Shown here in pieces: positions 1 through 8,582 of a stretch of 10,273 bases of DNA. The translations under genes were made by a program, and so were the position numbers. The first letter of the stretch is position 1. Every line of letters begins with the position of its first letter. The notes beneath the pieces are model-generated. The model was not told the DNA's origin and did not search any database. It saw only the letters and a program-made list of their open reading frames with translations. Source of the stretch: Byssothecium circinans (lineage: Eukaryota; Ascomycota; Dothideomycetes; Pleosporales; Massarinaceae); the NCBI GenBank assembly GCA_010015675.1, contig ML976998.1, positions 363,958 to 374,230 on the forward strand, read 5' to 3'.

Positions 1-105
1 TATAGCTATAAAATTTTAATAGCTATTAGATTATATATATATCTATCTAGGTTTCAAATTTCAAAAGAAAATATTAAGTTTTAGCTTTGTTATTAAGATA
101 TCCTA
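1..105. other. AT-rich flank outside the left inverted repeat
   Basis: No gene is visible here. The stretch is A/T-rich but keeps some CA steps, unlike the RIP-saturated interior. It contains a near-perfect palindrome at 2-26: 7-bp arms (ATAGCTA and TAGCTAT) around a self-complementary 10-mer plus one extra A. The two bases just before the inverted repeat are TA (104-105). That would suit a TA target-site duplication of a Tc1/mariner-type element, but the matching base pair on the right lies beyond the window. Confidence 0.5.
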
Positions 106-160
106 TTTTGATTTTCCAATGCCAAGCTTTTGAGCGGTTCGGTGGTGCTTTACGTTATAG
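106..160 (+). repeat. Left terminal-inverted-repeat-like sequence, 55 bp
   Basis: This sequence is the reverse complement of the right-end sequence at 10168-10273, except that it carries one 17-bp unit (131-147) where the right end carries four. The outer part (106-130) and inner part (148-160, ending GTTATAG) match the right end base for base. It is clearly GC-richer than its surroundings and keeps CA, TG and CG steps, so it escaped the mutation process seen inside. That fits the known length threshold of RIP, which spares very short repeats. Identity stops at 160: the next bases on the two sides differ. Such paired ends suggest a TIR DNA transposon, but no transposase reading frame was recognised inside, so the superfamily is unknown. 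Confidence 0.85.
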
Positions 161-531
161 ATAATTAAGCTTAATAACTTAATTAATTTTTTAAATAGTA
201 ATATATCTTTAGTCCCTAAAGAAAAAAGTAAACTTAAATTTAATAGTACTATAACTAATACTTAGTCTATTACTATTCTATTAACTAAAGTAATCTTAGC
301 TTTAGCTATATCTTATACTTCTAATTAACTTAATCTTAATTCTTATTTAACTCTAGAGTCTATATATTACTAAGGGGTATACTTGCTAAGCCTAATCCAG
401 GTGAGAGGAGGATGGTTAGTGTATGGCGTATACGTTAGGTAGTGTGCTTTAGTAGTTTAAGAGGTAAACGTGCGAAAGCAACTAATTCTATAACTAACTA
501 TAGAATAACTAAGTATTAATCTAGGTAAGAG
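161..531 (+). other. RIP-mutated stretch, possible tail of a Pro/Thr-rich relic
   Basis: There is no intact gene. Read on the plus strand, about 200-400 gives a Ser/Thr/Leu/Asn-rich frame with TAA/TAG stops where glutamine codons would fit. This resembles the composition of the relic at 6640-7794, but it is not recognisable as a family. A purine-rich tract at 402-414 is followed by GGTTAGTG, and the 14-mer AGTAGTTTAAGAGG lies at 451-464. The same order, purine tract then that 14-mer, occurs at 7783-7864. No partner LTR was found. The ATG assigned to the downstream relic is at 532. Confidence 0.35.
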
Positions 532-1635
532 ATGAACTATTAAGAGTTAACTACGAAGAACTAGAATTAGAAAGATAAAGGAAATCCGTCTAGTCTTTAT
601 ACCGCTCATTCTATTCCTCTAATAAGTCCTTGATCCTACCTAGAGCCTTTGCTCCTTCTGCTCCCTAGATCTTTACCTAATCCTAGGATCTACGGGATCT
701 TTAAGTCTTAGCGGGATTATGATTATGTGATTAATACCCTAACCCTACCTAGCGCCCTACTATCTAATACTCTCCCTAAGCGTATTATTCCTGCGTGGCT
801 GCGCTTATACATTATCTTATAAAATTATCCCCCTCTTTAAGGTTATCGTCCTAATATCCTAGGAGGTGTGTCTGCTGTGCCTCTTCCTCTTATGGCTAGT
901 ATATAAGTCGTGCGTATCCCTAGTTACTTGTAGTATTATAGCCTTCTCTAGAGTTTCACTAACTTTTCTCTAACTATACCTAAGGTTCTGACTAAGTCGT
1001 CCACCGCGCGTCATTAATACTAAGCCGATTAAGTTTGCTCTTAAGGTCTAGAAATAACGCTAGGTTACGAGCGTTATTAGAAGCGTAAGCTTTACTATTT
1101 TATTAATGCGGCTATAGGTTAGTGCGCCGCCTACATCTAGGTTTACGCTAAGTGCAGTCTGTTTATTCCTGAAGAGGAGTGGGAGAAAGTTTAGATAAAG
1201 AAGAAAGAAAAGTAAATCACGCTTCTTTATTCTAAAGTTAAGGCTGCGTGGCTTTAGGCTAAGTCTACTTAGCTTTGCGTAGAGCTAGCTAAACTTAAAG
1301 CCTATAAGCGTCTTTTTATAAACTAGGACCACTATATCCTAAGCGTGATAGATGCTGCGTAAGAGGTAGAGACCTTAAAAAGTATAAGGACTACCATTTT
1401 ATCTAAACTACTGCTATCTGAACTATCGCTAGCTGACCTAGGCTAGTTACAGGCTAATCCTTCTTTAATCTCTTTTAATCCTTTTTTATCTTTTGACTTT
1501 TCTAATTTCCTAGTAAACATAGAGTCATTACCTTTAGATGCTGCTAGTAGTAGTCCTTTACTAATTGCTTATAGTCTATAAGATTCTATATTAGTTCCTA
1601 GGTATTCTAGCTATCTAGCTAGCCCTTCCACTTAA
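532..1635 (+). pseudogene. RIP-degraded zinc-cluster-like, coiled-coil protein gene
   Basis: One plus-strand frame stays interpretable for about 367 codons from the ATG at 532 to a TAA at 1633-1635, interrupted by many TAA/TAG codons that fit mutated Gln or Trp. The N-terminal half (to about 1020) is rich in Pro, Ser and Leu. At 1036-1155 the spacing C-x2-G-x6-Y-x18-C-x2-Y-x6-C appears; both Tyr codons (1066-1068, 1132-1134) are TAC, one G-to-A step from Cys. This resembles a Zn(II)2Cys6 cluster with a long middle loop. A charged, heptad-like helix follows (about 1165-1370, starting IPEEEWEKV), then a Leu/Ser/Pro-rich tail. Zn2Cys6 proteins commonly carry a coiled coil after the cluster, but a gag-like retroelement protein is equally possible. 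The tail overlaps the minus-strand chromodomain, so the true end may lie near 1440-1500. Confidence 0.55.
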
Positions 1636-1702
1636 CTAAGTACTTCTACTAACGTTTAAATTTTTGCAGGTCCTTGATTTCTTTAACCTTGTAATCTTCA
1701 TC
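1560..1702 (-). pseudogene. Chromodomain at the C-terminus of gypsy A integrase
   Basis: The minus frame gives the start of a chromodomain (DEDYKVKEI at about 1702), then KYLVKWKG at about 1645-1623, and after a degraded stretch a TWEP-like motif near 1605 and a HPKAM-like end near 1523-1540. Trp of KWKG is intact (codon 1628-1630). In fungal chromoviruses this domain sits after the GPY/F module of integrase and directs insertion to histone-methylated chromatin. It is in the same frame as the integrase core. The first stop after it is at 1502-1504, which may be original or a mutated Gln. The complementary strand is also readable as the tail of the zinc-cluster relic, so the two genes are tail to tail or slightly overlapping. 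Confidence 0.75.
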
Positions 1703-1739
1703 TTTAAGTTTAATTCACGTCTTGATTTTGGCGTCTGGT

Positions 1740-2830
1740 GGTGCTAGTTTAAGGAGGGATTTATAAAAGATAAGATATATACGTATGCCTTTAGGGAGCT
1801 CTAGTCTAAACGTAATAGGTCCTATAGCCTCTAGGATTTAAAAAGGTCCTATTTAGAGGTTATCTAATTTGTCGCATAGTTATTTAGTTTTTAAGTTTTT
1901 TTATAATAGGAAAACTTTATCCCCCTCTTTAAGGGTTAGTCTCTTAAGCCTTTTCTTATTTACTAATTTAGCTGTCGTGAGGTTCCATTGAGTAATCTAT
2001 CGGCTCAATTTATCATGCAATTCACGAAGTAGTCGTGCCTTATTATTAGCTCTGGCTAAAAGACTTTTAACGTTCTTAGGATCTTAATAAGCAATTAGCT
2101 TATATCCATAATTCGCGTGGTGCAGTAAGTATCCTATTGTCAAGGATCTTATGCTATTATAGGCTAGTTGTGCTATTAGCAGGAGTTTAACCTAGTTATC
2201 CTATAGCTTATTAGCGTACATCCTTAGATACTATTCTAGTGTCTAGTTTATCCGTTCTATCTAACCATCTATCTATGGATGAAAGCTAGTTAAAAGCTTC
2301 TTATTAACTCTAAGCTTTGCTAAGAACGTGCTCTAATACTTAGAGGTAAATAGTATTCTATAATTAGTAATAAACTATTCTAGCATACCATGCTAACTAA
2401 TAAGTGCTTTAGTTACTTTATAAGCTATCTCTTTAGCTGTAACCATTTCTTCTATTAGTACGAATATTGATACCTTAGTTAATTAGTCAATGATTACTAA
2501 TATTAAGTCGCATAGCCGTGCTAATCTAGGTTCTAATGATTTTAGGAGCTTTATAATAAAGTCTATTATAACGCTAATCCATGGGCGTGCAGGTGGTTCT
2601 AGTGATTAGAGTAATCTATAGGGCTTATGTCTCTTAGGCTTATTCTTAGAACATGCTAAATAGTCGCCTATCGCGTTCTAAACTGCTTTTCATATATTAG
2701 GGATTAAGTATTTATTTAAAATCTATTAAACTATCTTATTAATCCTGGGGTGTCCATATTCCTTAGACTCATGTAGCTTTCATATCAGGGTTAGTATGTG
2801 AGCTTCTCGTGGTATGATTTATTACGTGAT
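1740..2830 (-). pseudogene. Ty3/gypsy integrase of element A
   Basis: The N-terminal HHCC zinc module is at about 2820-2640. A His-x7-His (LHESKEYGH) is followed by LACSKNK, in which the first Cys of the CxxC pair is now Tyr. The DDE core follows. The first Asp is intact in LVIID (2486-2488). The second, in the expected SDRG-like position, is Asn (codon 2363-2365). The glutamate in the HPQTDGQTER-equivalent motif (2252-2281) is intact, although both Gln are TAG and Thr is Ile. The GPY/F-like C-terminal module lies at about 1850-1740 (GPF, then VFYKSLL-like). The enzyme would insert the retrotransposon cDNA into chromosomes. With a catalytic Asp lost and many stops it cannot work. Confidence 0.85.
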
Positions 2831-3019
2831 CTTGCCCTTAGATGGTTTACTAAGTCGTATTCTACCCTCTATTCTAGAGTTAAATGATTGTAGTCTACCT
2901 AGTCATGTACCCTTAGTCCCTAATAATTAATCCTAGCTATCTTAGTTAATTAGGGTTAATTATAGCTTATACTTCTATTATAGTCCTTCTATAAGGCTAC
3001 GTCATGCGTAATAGGTCTA

Positions 3020-3560
3020 TCTATTTCCTAAAGGTCAGATCTTTAGCTAAGGGCGTCCGCCGCCCCGTTTAGCAATCCTAGGCGATAGTGTACCTTAAAG
3101 TCATAATCTATCATTATTTTAGCCTATCTAACCTGTTATTAATTAAGTTTTTTAGTTATCATGAGACTTATTAGGTTCTAGTAATCTAAATACACCTCTA
3201 CCTAGTACCTAGCGCCTACTAACTAGGCTCGCTATTGTTTAAAGGCATCTACTATTACTAGTAGTTCCTTATCATAAACGTCATAGTTAAGTTCTACTCC
3301 TAAGAACTTTTAAGAATAGTAGAACACTAGTCTTGCTATAAGAGAATTACTCCTAGGGCGTAGTCTAATGCATCTATCTCTACTTATAGTGGCCGTTCTA
3401 GGTCGTGCATCTATAATATAGGGGCTAATAAGAATAATTCCTTAAGCTTCTTAAAAGCCTTCTACTATTCCTATCCCTAATAGAATCTCTTTTCTTTCTT
3501 AGTAATTTCCGTAAGAGGCACTGTAGTTTTTAAGTATCCCTAAATAAACTTCTAGTAGAA
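3020..3560 (-). pseudogene. RNase H domain of gypsy element A
   Basis: The start of the domain shows VEIDALDYALG at about 3380-3350, matching the VETDASDFALG motif of gypsy RNase H, with the first catalytic Asp intact (3372-3374). A LNYDVYDKELL-like segment, a LDYQNL segment (usual TDHKNL, His now Tyr) and finally YDFKVHYR and ADALS at about 3115-3050 follow. RNase H removes the RNA strand during reverse transcription. The first motif is in the RT frame, but ADALS is in another, placing an indel between about 3060 and 3370. The recognisable acidic residues are intact, so this is the best preserved catalytic centre of the element, yet stops interrupt it. Confidence 0.8.
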
Positions 3561-3599
3561 GTTAGCGAATCCTAGGAAGGATTACACGTCCTTAACTAT

Positions 3600-4330
3600 C
3601 TTAGGTTTTAGCTATTCCTTTATAGTTTTGACTTTTTTTAGGTCTATAGTGATGCCGTCTTATAAGACTATAAATCCTAAGTAATCCGTCTCTGTAACGT
3701 GGAATTCGCATTTTTCTAGCTATAGGGGTAATTAATACTCCCTAAGCTTCCTAAGCACCTTCTTAACGTGCTTAATGTAATCCTTAAGCGTTCCTAAGGT
3801 ATATACTAGTATATTATCTAGGTACGCAGTCATAAAAACGTCTAAGTATTTATAGTGTGCTCTATTAATAAGTGTCTAAAACGTCGTAGGCGCGTTTGTT
3901 AGTCTAAAGGGCATAACTATATACTTATATAGTCTATACTAAGTCTTAAAGGCAGTTAGCTATTTAAAGCCCTTAGCTATCCGTATTTAATAGAATCTGT
4001 CTCGTATATTAAATTTTATAATCTACTTAACTCCCTAGAGGCGGTCCATGAGTTCCTAGATTAGAGGAAAAGGGTAATAGTTCTTTCTTATAATGTGGTT
4101 TAGCTGTCTATAATCTATATAGAGTCATAGCTTTCTATTTTTCTTTAGGATAAAGAGAATTAGTGAAGCTATCAGGCTTGCACTCTCTTGTATATATCCT
4201 TATTTCAAGTTCTTCTTAATGTACTCTCACAGCTCTAACTGCTAATCTAGAGTAAGCGGATATATTAGTCCTAGGCGCAGTTTCGCGCCTTCTTCTAGGT
4301 AAATCTCGTGATCTTAATCCTAGTGATCTA
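3600..4330 (-). pseudogene. Reverse transcriptase domain of gypsy element A
   Basis: Conserved Ty3/gypsy RT blocks appear in order: LYIDYRQLN near 4130, YPFPLI near 4070, the first catalytic block as KFNIRD (usual KLDLR; Asp to Asn at 4008-4010), MPFRLTNAP near 3910 (usual MPFGLTNAP), and AYLDNILVY at about 3827-3799 (usual YLDD; second Asp to Asn at 3813-3815). The changes LD to FN, G to R and DD to DN are C-to-T or G-to-A transitions. The enzyme would copy the element RNA to cDNA in cytoplasmic particles. With two of three catalytic aspartates lost it is inactive independently of the stop codons. Confidence 0.9.
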
Positions 4331-4839
4331 GTAATGCGGTTTCTTCTATTTCTTTAAATAGGTCTTAAAATTCCTTATATTCTAGTGGTATTATTAGTTA
4401 GGGTTCATCCTTTATAGGCGTAACTCTCTATATCTAGATGACTCCTATTTATAAAGGGTCCTTCTTATAGATCCTCTTAATCTTATAAGGTAATATCTTG
4501 CTAATCTATCTAGTCTAACTAGGTGAGCTCTAGATTACTAGGCTTAATCTTCTATAACGTGTTCTAGTAACCTTGCGCGCTAGTTCTTGGCTAAACATTA
4601 TGCCTTTCTACTAATTAATGGCAGGATTATGCTTTCTAAGCTAATTATAACTAATTAACATGTCTTCTTCACTAAGATCTATGATGTTAAGTGATGTTAT
4701 GTCCTTAATTCTAAGTACGTAGAATGATACTTCTTAGGTTTCTAACCTTAAGAATCTATTGCCGTAGGATATTAGTCCATCATTAACTAATACCACTTAT
4801 ATTAGACGTTTCTTATCTTAATAAGGTATGTCATATTTC

Positions 4840-4990
4840 TTAACTACTTATAGAGAGATAATCATCTATGCAGCTCTACTATCTACTAGTACTATGAGCC
4901 TGCATCTATGTACGCGTACCTCTACCTTTAATTAATAAACTAATAGATCTAGGTGTCGTACATTATATAGGGTTATTATAGAAATGCTCT
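4840..4990 (-). pseudogene. Aspartic protease remnant of gypsy element A
   Basis: The minus strand reads LIVLVDSRAA at about 4890-4868, aligning with the (L/V)IDSGA active-site motif of retroviral-type aspartic proteases. The Asp (codon 4881-4883) is intact, and the usual Gly is Arg (codon 4875-4877, GGA to AGA, a G-to-A step). Upstream residues RHLDLLVY fit the hydrophobic N-terminal strand. The protease would cut the Gag-Pol precursor. Its position between the gag region and RT, in the same frame as RT, agrees with the assignment. The domain is short and only the active site is clear. Confidence 0.6.
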
Positions 4991-4999
4991 CACTAGCGT

Positions 5000-6163
5000 G
5001 ACTCTATCCCTAGTAGCATTCTAGTTTTTTAACCCCTTAGGTTTCTTTAGAAACTAACCTACTCCCTATTTATTAGATAGGTGTATATGGTAGCCATCGC
5101 CGTAGCATGCTATCTATGATAAGTAACTATGCTCTATCAGTTATTCATCTTCCTTCTTTAGAAAACCCTTCCTGAGTTTCTCTGATAGGTATGCTTAACA
5201 CATATCATTAAAGTACTAATCATAGGGTGAGTTAGTGTAACTCTCTTCCCTCATAATAGCTCTAGGTAGGCGTCTTATAATCTAAGTGTATAAGATATTA
5301 TCTCTAGCAGCCCTGTCTTCTAGATGGCCTTATAGCTAGTATTACGTCTCTAGCAACGTTCACTATATTTGTCATGTAAGTGTCGTTTTTCATCTAAAAG
5401 CATCTTCCTTAGTTTTATTAAGAAGTATTAGGAATTTGTAGCGCTTGCATACGTCCACTAGACACTTAGAAGGAGGTAGTAGTTCATGGCTAGCTCTATG
5501 CCTAGCCTATGCTGCTTCTTCCTTTAGGAGGAGATAGAATATGCATCCTAGAAGTGCTTTACACTTGTTCTATTTAAGCTCTTTATATCCCTTATCTAAA
5601 GGATGTCCTATAGGGTAATAGTAAAAACATGCGTTATTCTTATATACTATTACTTCTCTATCTATTTGTCTAGCTAGCTAGTATCCTGCAACGTGCTTAC
5701 TAAGCTAGTATAGTTAGTAGTGCGTGTTATAGTACCTACTCTATTCTAGGCGCTCATGCTATCTTTGCTAGTATTTAAAGTAATGTACGTGGTAGTTGTC
5801 TTCTAAGTAGTCCTTCTTAGGAAGGAGGGCATGAGAGGCTCGTCTAGGCGTGTGTCGCACGCTTCTTCTTTCCTATAAGTGAGTAACGTAGTGCTCCCTT
5901 ATACAGTTATACCACTCAACTTTATTGTACTTATTATTAATCTTAATCTATTATACTTTTATTTATAGATCTTATCCTCTTATTACTATTACTACTACTT
6001 CGTGGGCGTAGCCACCGCGCACTAGTGTATCTTAAGTACACGTTTCACCTTTATGTGTGTCATTTCTACACATCTAGCATAGATTATCTTTGAGCTATTA
6101 AAGGACCTCATGGTCATCTATCTAGTTTAAGGGGTAAGTTATTTAAGCTAGAATAGATTCCAT
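5000..6163 (-). pseudogene. Probable gag region of gypsy element A
   Basis: This is assigned from position, between the protease and the 5' end, not from a recognised fold. A minus-strand ATG at 6161-6163 opens a frame reading MESILA, then a stop (TAA) where Gln is likely. Parts of three frames are readable downstream: a Tyr/His/Arg-rich stretch near 5950-5800, and at about 5530-5130 a long hydrophilic stretch with KCLVDVCKRYK near 5470 and EKLRKGFLKKEDE near 5160. A possible zinc-knuckle remnant (ECY, G and SHASES) lies near 5020-4985 but is two residues too short for CX2CX4HX4C. CA and TG steps are still frequent here, so mutation is lighter than in pol. It could instead be an unrelated ORF1. 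Confidence 0.45.
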
Positions 6164-6289
6164 GTTACTAACGTTGTTATTAGAGGATTCCGTCGCTTAA
6201 TCTAGTTCTAGAGGTAGGCAAGGAAGCTATTATCCAAACGGATAACTATAATCCGAATATCTAGATAGTTAGTATATAGTAACTCCTTA

Positions 6290-6372
6290 GCAGTACTTTG
6301 AAAAAATCAGACAATTTGACTACAATATTCTTTCACTATATTACCTTTACTCATTATCACTTTTTTACAGTT
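6290..6372. other. Short non-mutated patch at the junction of blocks A and B
   Basis: Within about 80 bases there are several intact CA and TG steps (for example around 6308-6325 and 6333-6370), then the sequence passes abruptly into DNA that almost lacks them. No gene is visible. It marks the boundary between the moderately mutated block A and the heavily mutated block B, and may be original host DNA or the end of an inserted element. No LTR end or target duplication could be fixed. Just before it, at 6230-6245, is a small perfect hairpin (6-bp arms TTATCC and GGATAA, 4-base loop). Confidence 0.4.
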
Positions 6373-6639
6373 TAGTCTTTTTTAGAACTTTTTATACTTA
6401 CTATTATCTAATCTACCTCTATATTTTATTCTCTTACCTAAAAGAATAATATTAGTATAGTAGAGGCTTATACTTTAGGTAAATAAAAGCTTTTTATTTC
6501 TCTTTTACTACTTTCTTTCCTCTACCTCTAAACTTCTTTTTATTATTACTTATAAAGTCTTTTTACTTACTATTATAACTCCTCCTTTTATTAACTTATA
6601 TCTTACTATTTTTTATACTATTATACCTTCTTATACTAA
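6373..6639. other. RIP-saturated spacer with no recognisable gene
   Basis: This is A/T-rich sequence with runs such as TTTTTATTTC and almost no CA, TG or CG steps. Related strings (TTATTCTCTTACCTAAA at about 6428-6444 and, on the other strand, TTTAGGTAAATAAAA near 6474-6488) could form an imperfect stem. Nothing in it can be assigned to a gene. Confidence 0.4.
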
Positions 6640-7794
6640 TACTTTACGTAAGACCTAAGGTACTACTTTTAAGATACGTACTTTTATTACTTTATTATAT
6701 AATACTAGTTTACTATCTTTATCTACTTACTATACTATCTATAGTAAAGGATAGGCCTCCTTTAAGGTTCCTTATACTAAGTATAAGTATAATAATCTTT
6801 AGTATAAGATAAATAAGTTTAATTTAGGCTTTAGTAGAGAGGATAGTAGTTAAGTAATCTAATTCCCTTACTTTCTTATTTAAAATTCCTTACTAATATT
6901 CTTAGGAGCTTAGTAATTCCCTTACTATTTTAAATAAGAAACTTACTTTTTATAATTTCTATACTATTCCTACTAAGTAGACTACTTTTAGCCTTTTTAA
7001 GAATACTATTAAGGGTTAAGTCTAGATATTCTTTAGTAACCTATACTTATATATTCCTTACCTCTACTATTTTTAGGAGGTTAGCTTTTATTACTATAAA
7101 GCTTAGAAGGGTTATAAGGCTACTACTTACTAAGAATATATAGATACTAGTAAGAAGTGCTTACCTACTAAGAAACTTCTTAAGCTTTATATAGAAGTTA
7201 TTATTATACTTATTAAAACCTTCTATTACTATAATATAAAGGTAGCTACTTAAGAGGAGATTAATAAAGCCTAGTATACTATTACTAAGGCTTTAGATAA
7301 GTTTACTAGTAAAAAGCCTTATAAGTCTACTATATTTATGCTTACTATCTTTAGTAATAGCTCTTCTATTAATAACCTTACTATGTATATTAGTAAGCTT
7401 ACTAAGGCTACTTAGTCTTAGATAGATAAGATTATTACTAGTATTATAAGTTTTCCTTCTAAGTTCTTTTCTCTAGATACTAACTATATTAAAAGAATAA
7501 GCTTACTTTATTCTTAGATATTCTTAAAGCTATTATTAATAACTTTTACTTTTTTTATTAAAAGTCTAACTAAGGCTTACTATAATCTTACTCTACTTTA
7601 ATATTTATAATTTTTTACTCTTAATACTACTACTTCTACCTAGACTATCTATAAGGATACCTAGAATATAAAGGAAAATAAGGAAGCTAATAATAAGACT
7701 ATAGATACTATAGAGGGTTAGATTAATAATAAAGGTAGTACTAAGTAGTATTTTTATTCTATCTTTTTTCTTAGTTATATCTAAGGAGGGGTTG
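6640..7794 (+). pseudogene. Heavily mutated Pro/Gln/Thr-rich relic ORF
   Basis: The plus strand gives a long readable stretch in two adjoining frames, with a +1 shift at about 7000-7100, in which nearly all stops are TAA or TAG that fit Gln. The N-terminal part reads KYKYNN, then Gln/Pro/Phe/Tyr-rich segments. The middle (about 7110-7470) is Lys/Thr/Ser-rich, with SKKCLPTKK near 7150 and DKFTSKKPYKST near 7300. The end (about 7620-7760) is Thr/Asn/Asp/Lys-rich and looks disordered. Many Leu and Ser codons (CTN, TCN) may be former Pro. It is not recognised as any family; gag-like or another retroelement ORF is my guess. A minus-strand frame over 7000-7400 is also fairly open but reads as hydrophobic and unlikely. 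Confidence 0.35.
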
Positions 7795-7797
7795 TTA
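7783..7797 (+). other. Purine tract followed by TTGTTAAG, possible PPT/LTR edge
   Basis: AAGGAGGGG (7783-7791) followed by TTGTTAAG has the form of a polypurine tract next to an LTR beginning TGTTA. It directly follows the plus-strand relic ORF. If real, it would belong to a plus-strand retroelement, not to the minus-strand pol B. No second copy of the putative LTR start was located, and the AT-rich context makes chance likely. A comparable tract lies at 402-414. Confidence 0.25.
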
Positions 7798-7864
7798 AGT
7801 CTTTAATTTTATAAAGTAGGAATTTTCTCTATATATTTTATACTTTATTAAGTAGTTTAAGAGG

Positions 7865-8330
7865 CGCCTAAATACTAAGCCTTCTTCCTAAACTTACTTT
7901 TTTTACTTAAAATATAATATTTTCTATTTTTTTATAAAGTCCTAGATTTTTATTTAGATTATCTACTACTTAGACTTTTATTTCTTATTAGTTTTTTTTT
8001 TTTACACGCGTAGCTTTAGGTATTTTATAAATCCTTCTATAGTTTCTCTACTAACCTAAATATAATTTTTACTTAAGAGTTCTTAAGAGTTTTATAGCTA
8101 CTTTTTTCTTTATATTCCTTCTTATTACTCCTATTTCTTAGGGTTTTTTAATTCTAGAAACCTACTTCTAAACTTTTATACTTTAGGCGCTCTATTTTTC
8201 TTTTTCTTATATCCCCTCTAATACTTATAAGGGTTCTACCTTTATACTCTATACCCTTTTTAAAAAAATATTAGTTTTACCTTAGTAGTCTTTACCTAAA
8301 CTTAAGTAGTAAACTTCTATTCTTTAGTTA
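7865..8330 (-). other. Basic, low-complexity stretch 3' of pol B
   Basis: On the minus strand, downstream of the chromodomain, the sequence is A-rich. It reads as Lys/Arg/Ile-rich peptide in several frames (for example EYKEKSSYKT and IRKRKIERLKYK) with frequent stops. It may be a basic C-terminal tail of the polyprotein or a noncoding 3' region. A run of 12 T (7992-8003) next to ACACGCG contains one of the few CpG sites of block B. No LTR was recognised. Confidence 0.3.
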
Positions 8331-8369
8331 ATACTCTATAAAGAAACTTTCTTGGTAATTTAAAGTAGT

Positions 8370-8520
8370 AGTCTTTTTTAAAATACTTATAAGTTTCTAA
8401 GTAGTCCTAGTATACCCTTTTTACTTAACTTTATAAAGTAGATATTTTTAATACCTCCTCTATACTATCTTTTTAACTATAATATTCTTAATTACCTACT
8501 TTAGAGCCCTATCTACTACT
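8370..8520 (-). pseudogene. Chromodomain of gypsy element B
   Basis: Minus-strand reading gives KALVVD-like residues near 8520, then VIKNI, KYLLYKVK near 8450-8425 (usual KYLVKWKG), and GYTRTT with a TAG at the Trp position near 8400. This corresponds to the aromatic-cage region and the TWEP motif of retroelement chromodomains. The domain follows the GPY/F-like module at the expected distance. A Trp to stop change and KW to YK scrambling show heavy decay, so the call depends on position as well as motif. Confidence 0.6.
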
Positions 8521-8582
8521 AATGCTTTAGGTTAGGAATTATCTATCTATTAGCTAAAAAGTAGATTACTTAGGTAGAGTCT

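Larger units (their letters stand above)
1502..6163 (-). mobile_element. Gypsy element A, internal region, RIP-inactivated
   Basis: Read on the minus strand, the order is gag position (6163-5000), protease (4990-4840), RT (4330-3600), RNase H (3560-3020), integrase (2830-1740) and chromodomain (1702-1560). This is the domain order of Ty3/gypsy chromoviruses. All frames carry TAA/TAG in place of Gln or Trp. The protease and RT share one frame, which continues into the start of RNase H. The end of RNase H is in a second frame, and integrase through chromodomain in the third, so at least two indels accompany the point mutations. CpG is retained and CpA is only partly lost, so A is less decayed than element B. 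No primer-binding site or pair of LTRs could be assigned by eye, so the true element ends are unknown. Confidence 0.8.

Noticed and set aside
1..26. Palindrome as a terminator or replication origin
   Set aside because: It is a short AT-only-type palindrome in extremely AT-rich DNA, where such structures are expected by chance, with no gene beside it.
4985..5020. Clear CCHC zinc knuckle of gag
   Set aside because: Only a shortened remnant (ECY, G, SH) is visible and the spacing is two residues too small, so it is mentioned only as a possibility.
7000..7400. Fairly open minus-strand frame opposite the Pro/Gln-rich relic
   Set aside because: It is the antisense of Lys/Ser/Thr-rich plus codons and reads as an Ile/Leu-rich peptide with no motif. 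The plus-strand stops all fit mutated Gln codons, so the plus strand is preferred.
7992..8003. Poly-T run as a poly-A tail of a LINE on the minus strand
   Set aside because: It is only 12 bases in very A/T-rich DNA, with no LINE endonuclease or RT motif next to it and no flanking target duplication seen.
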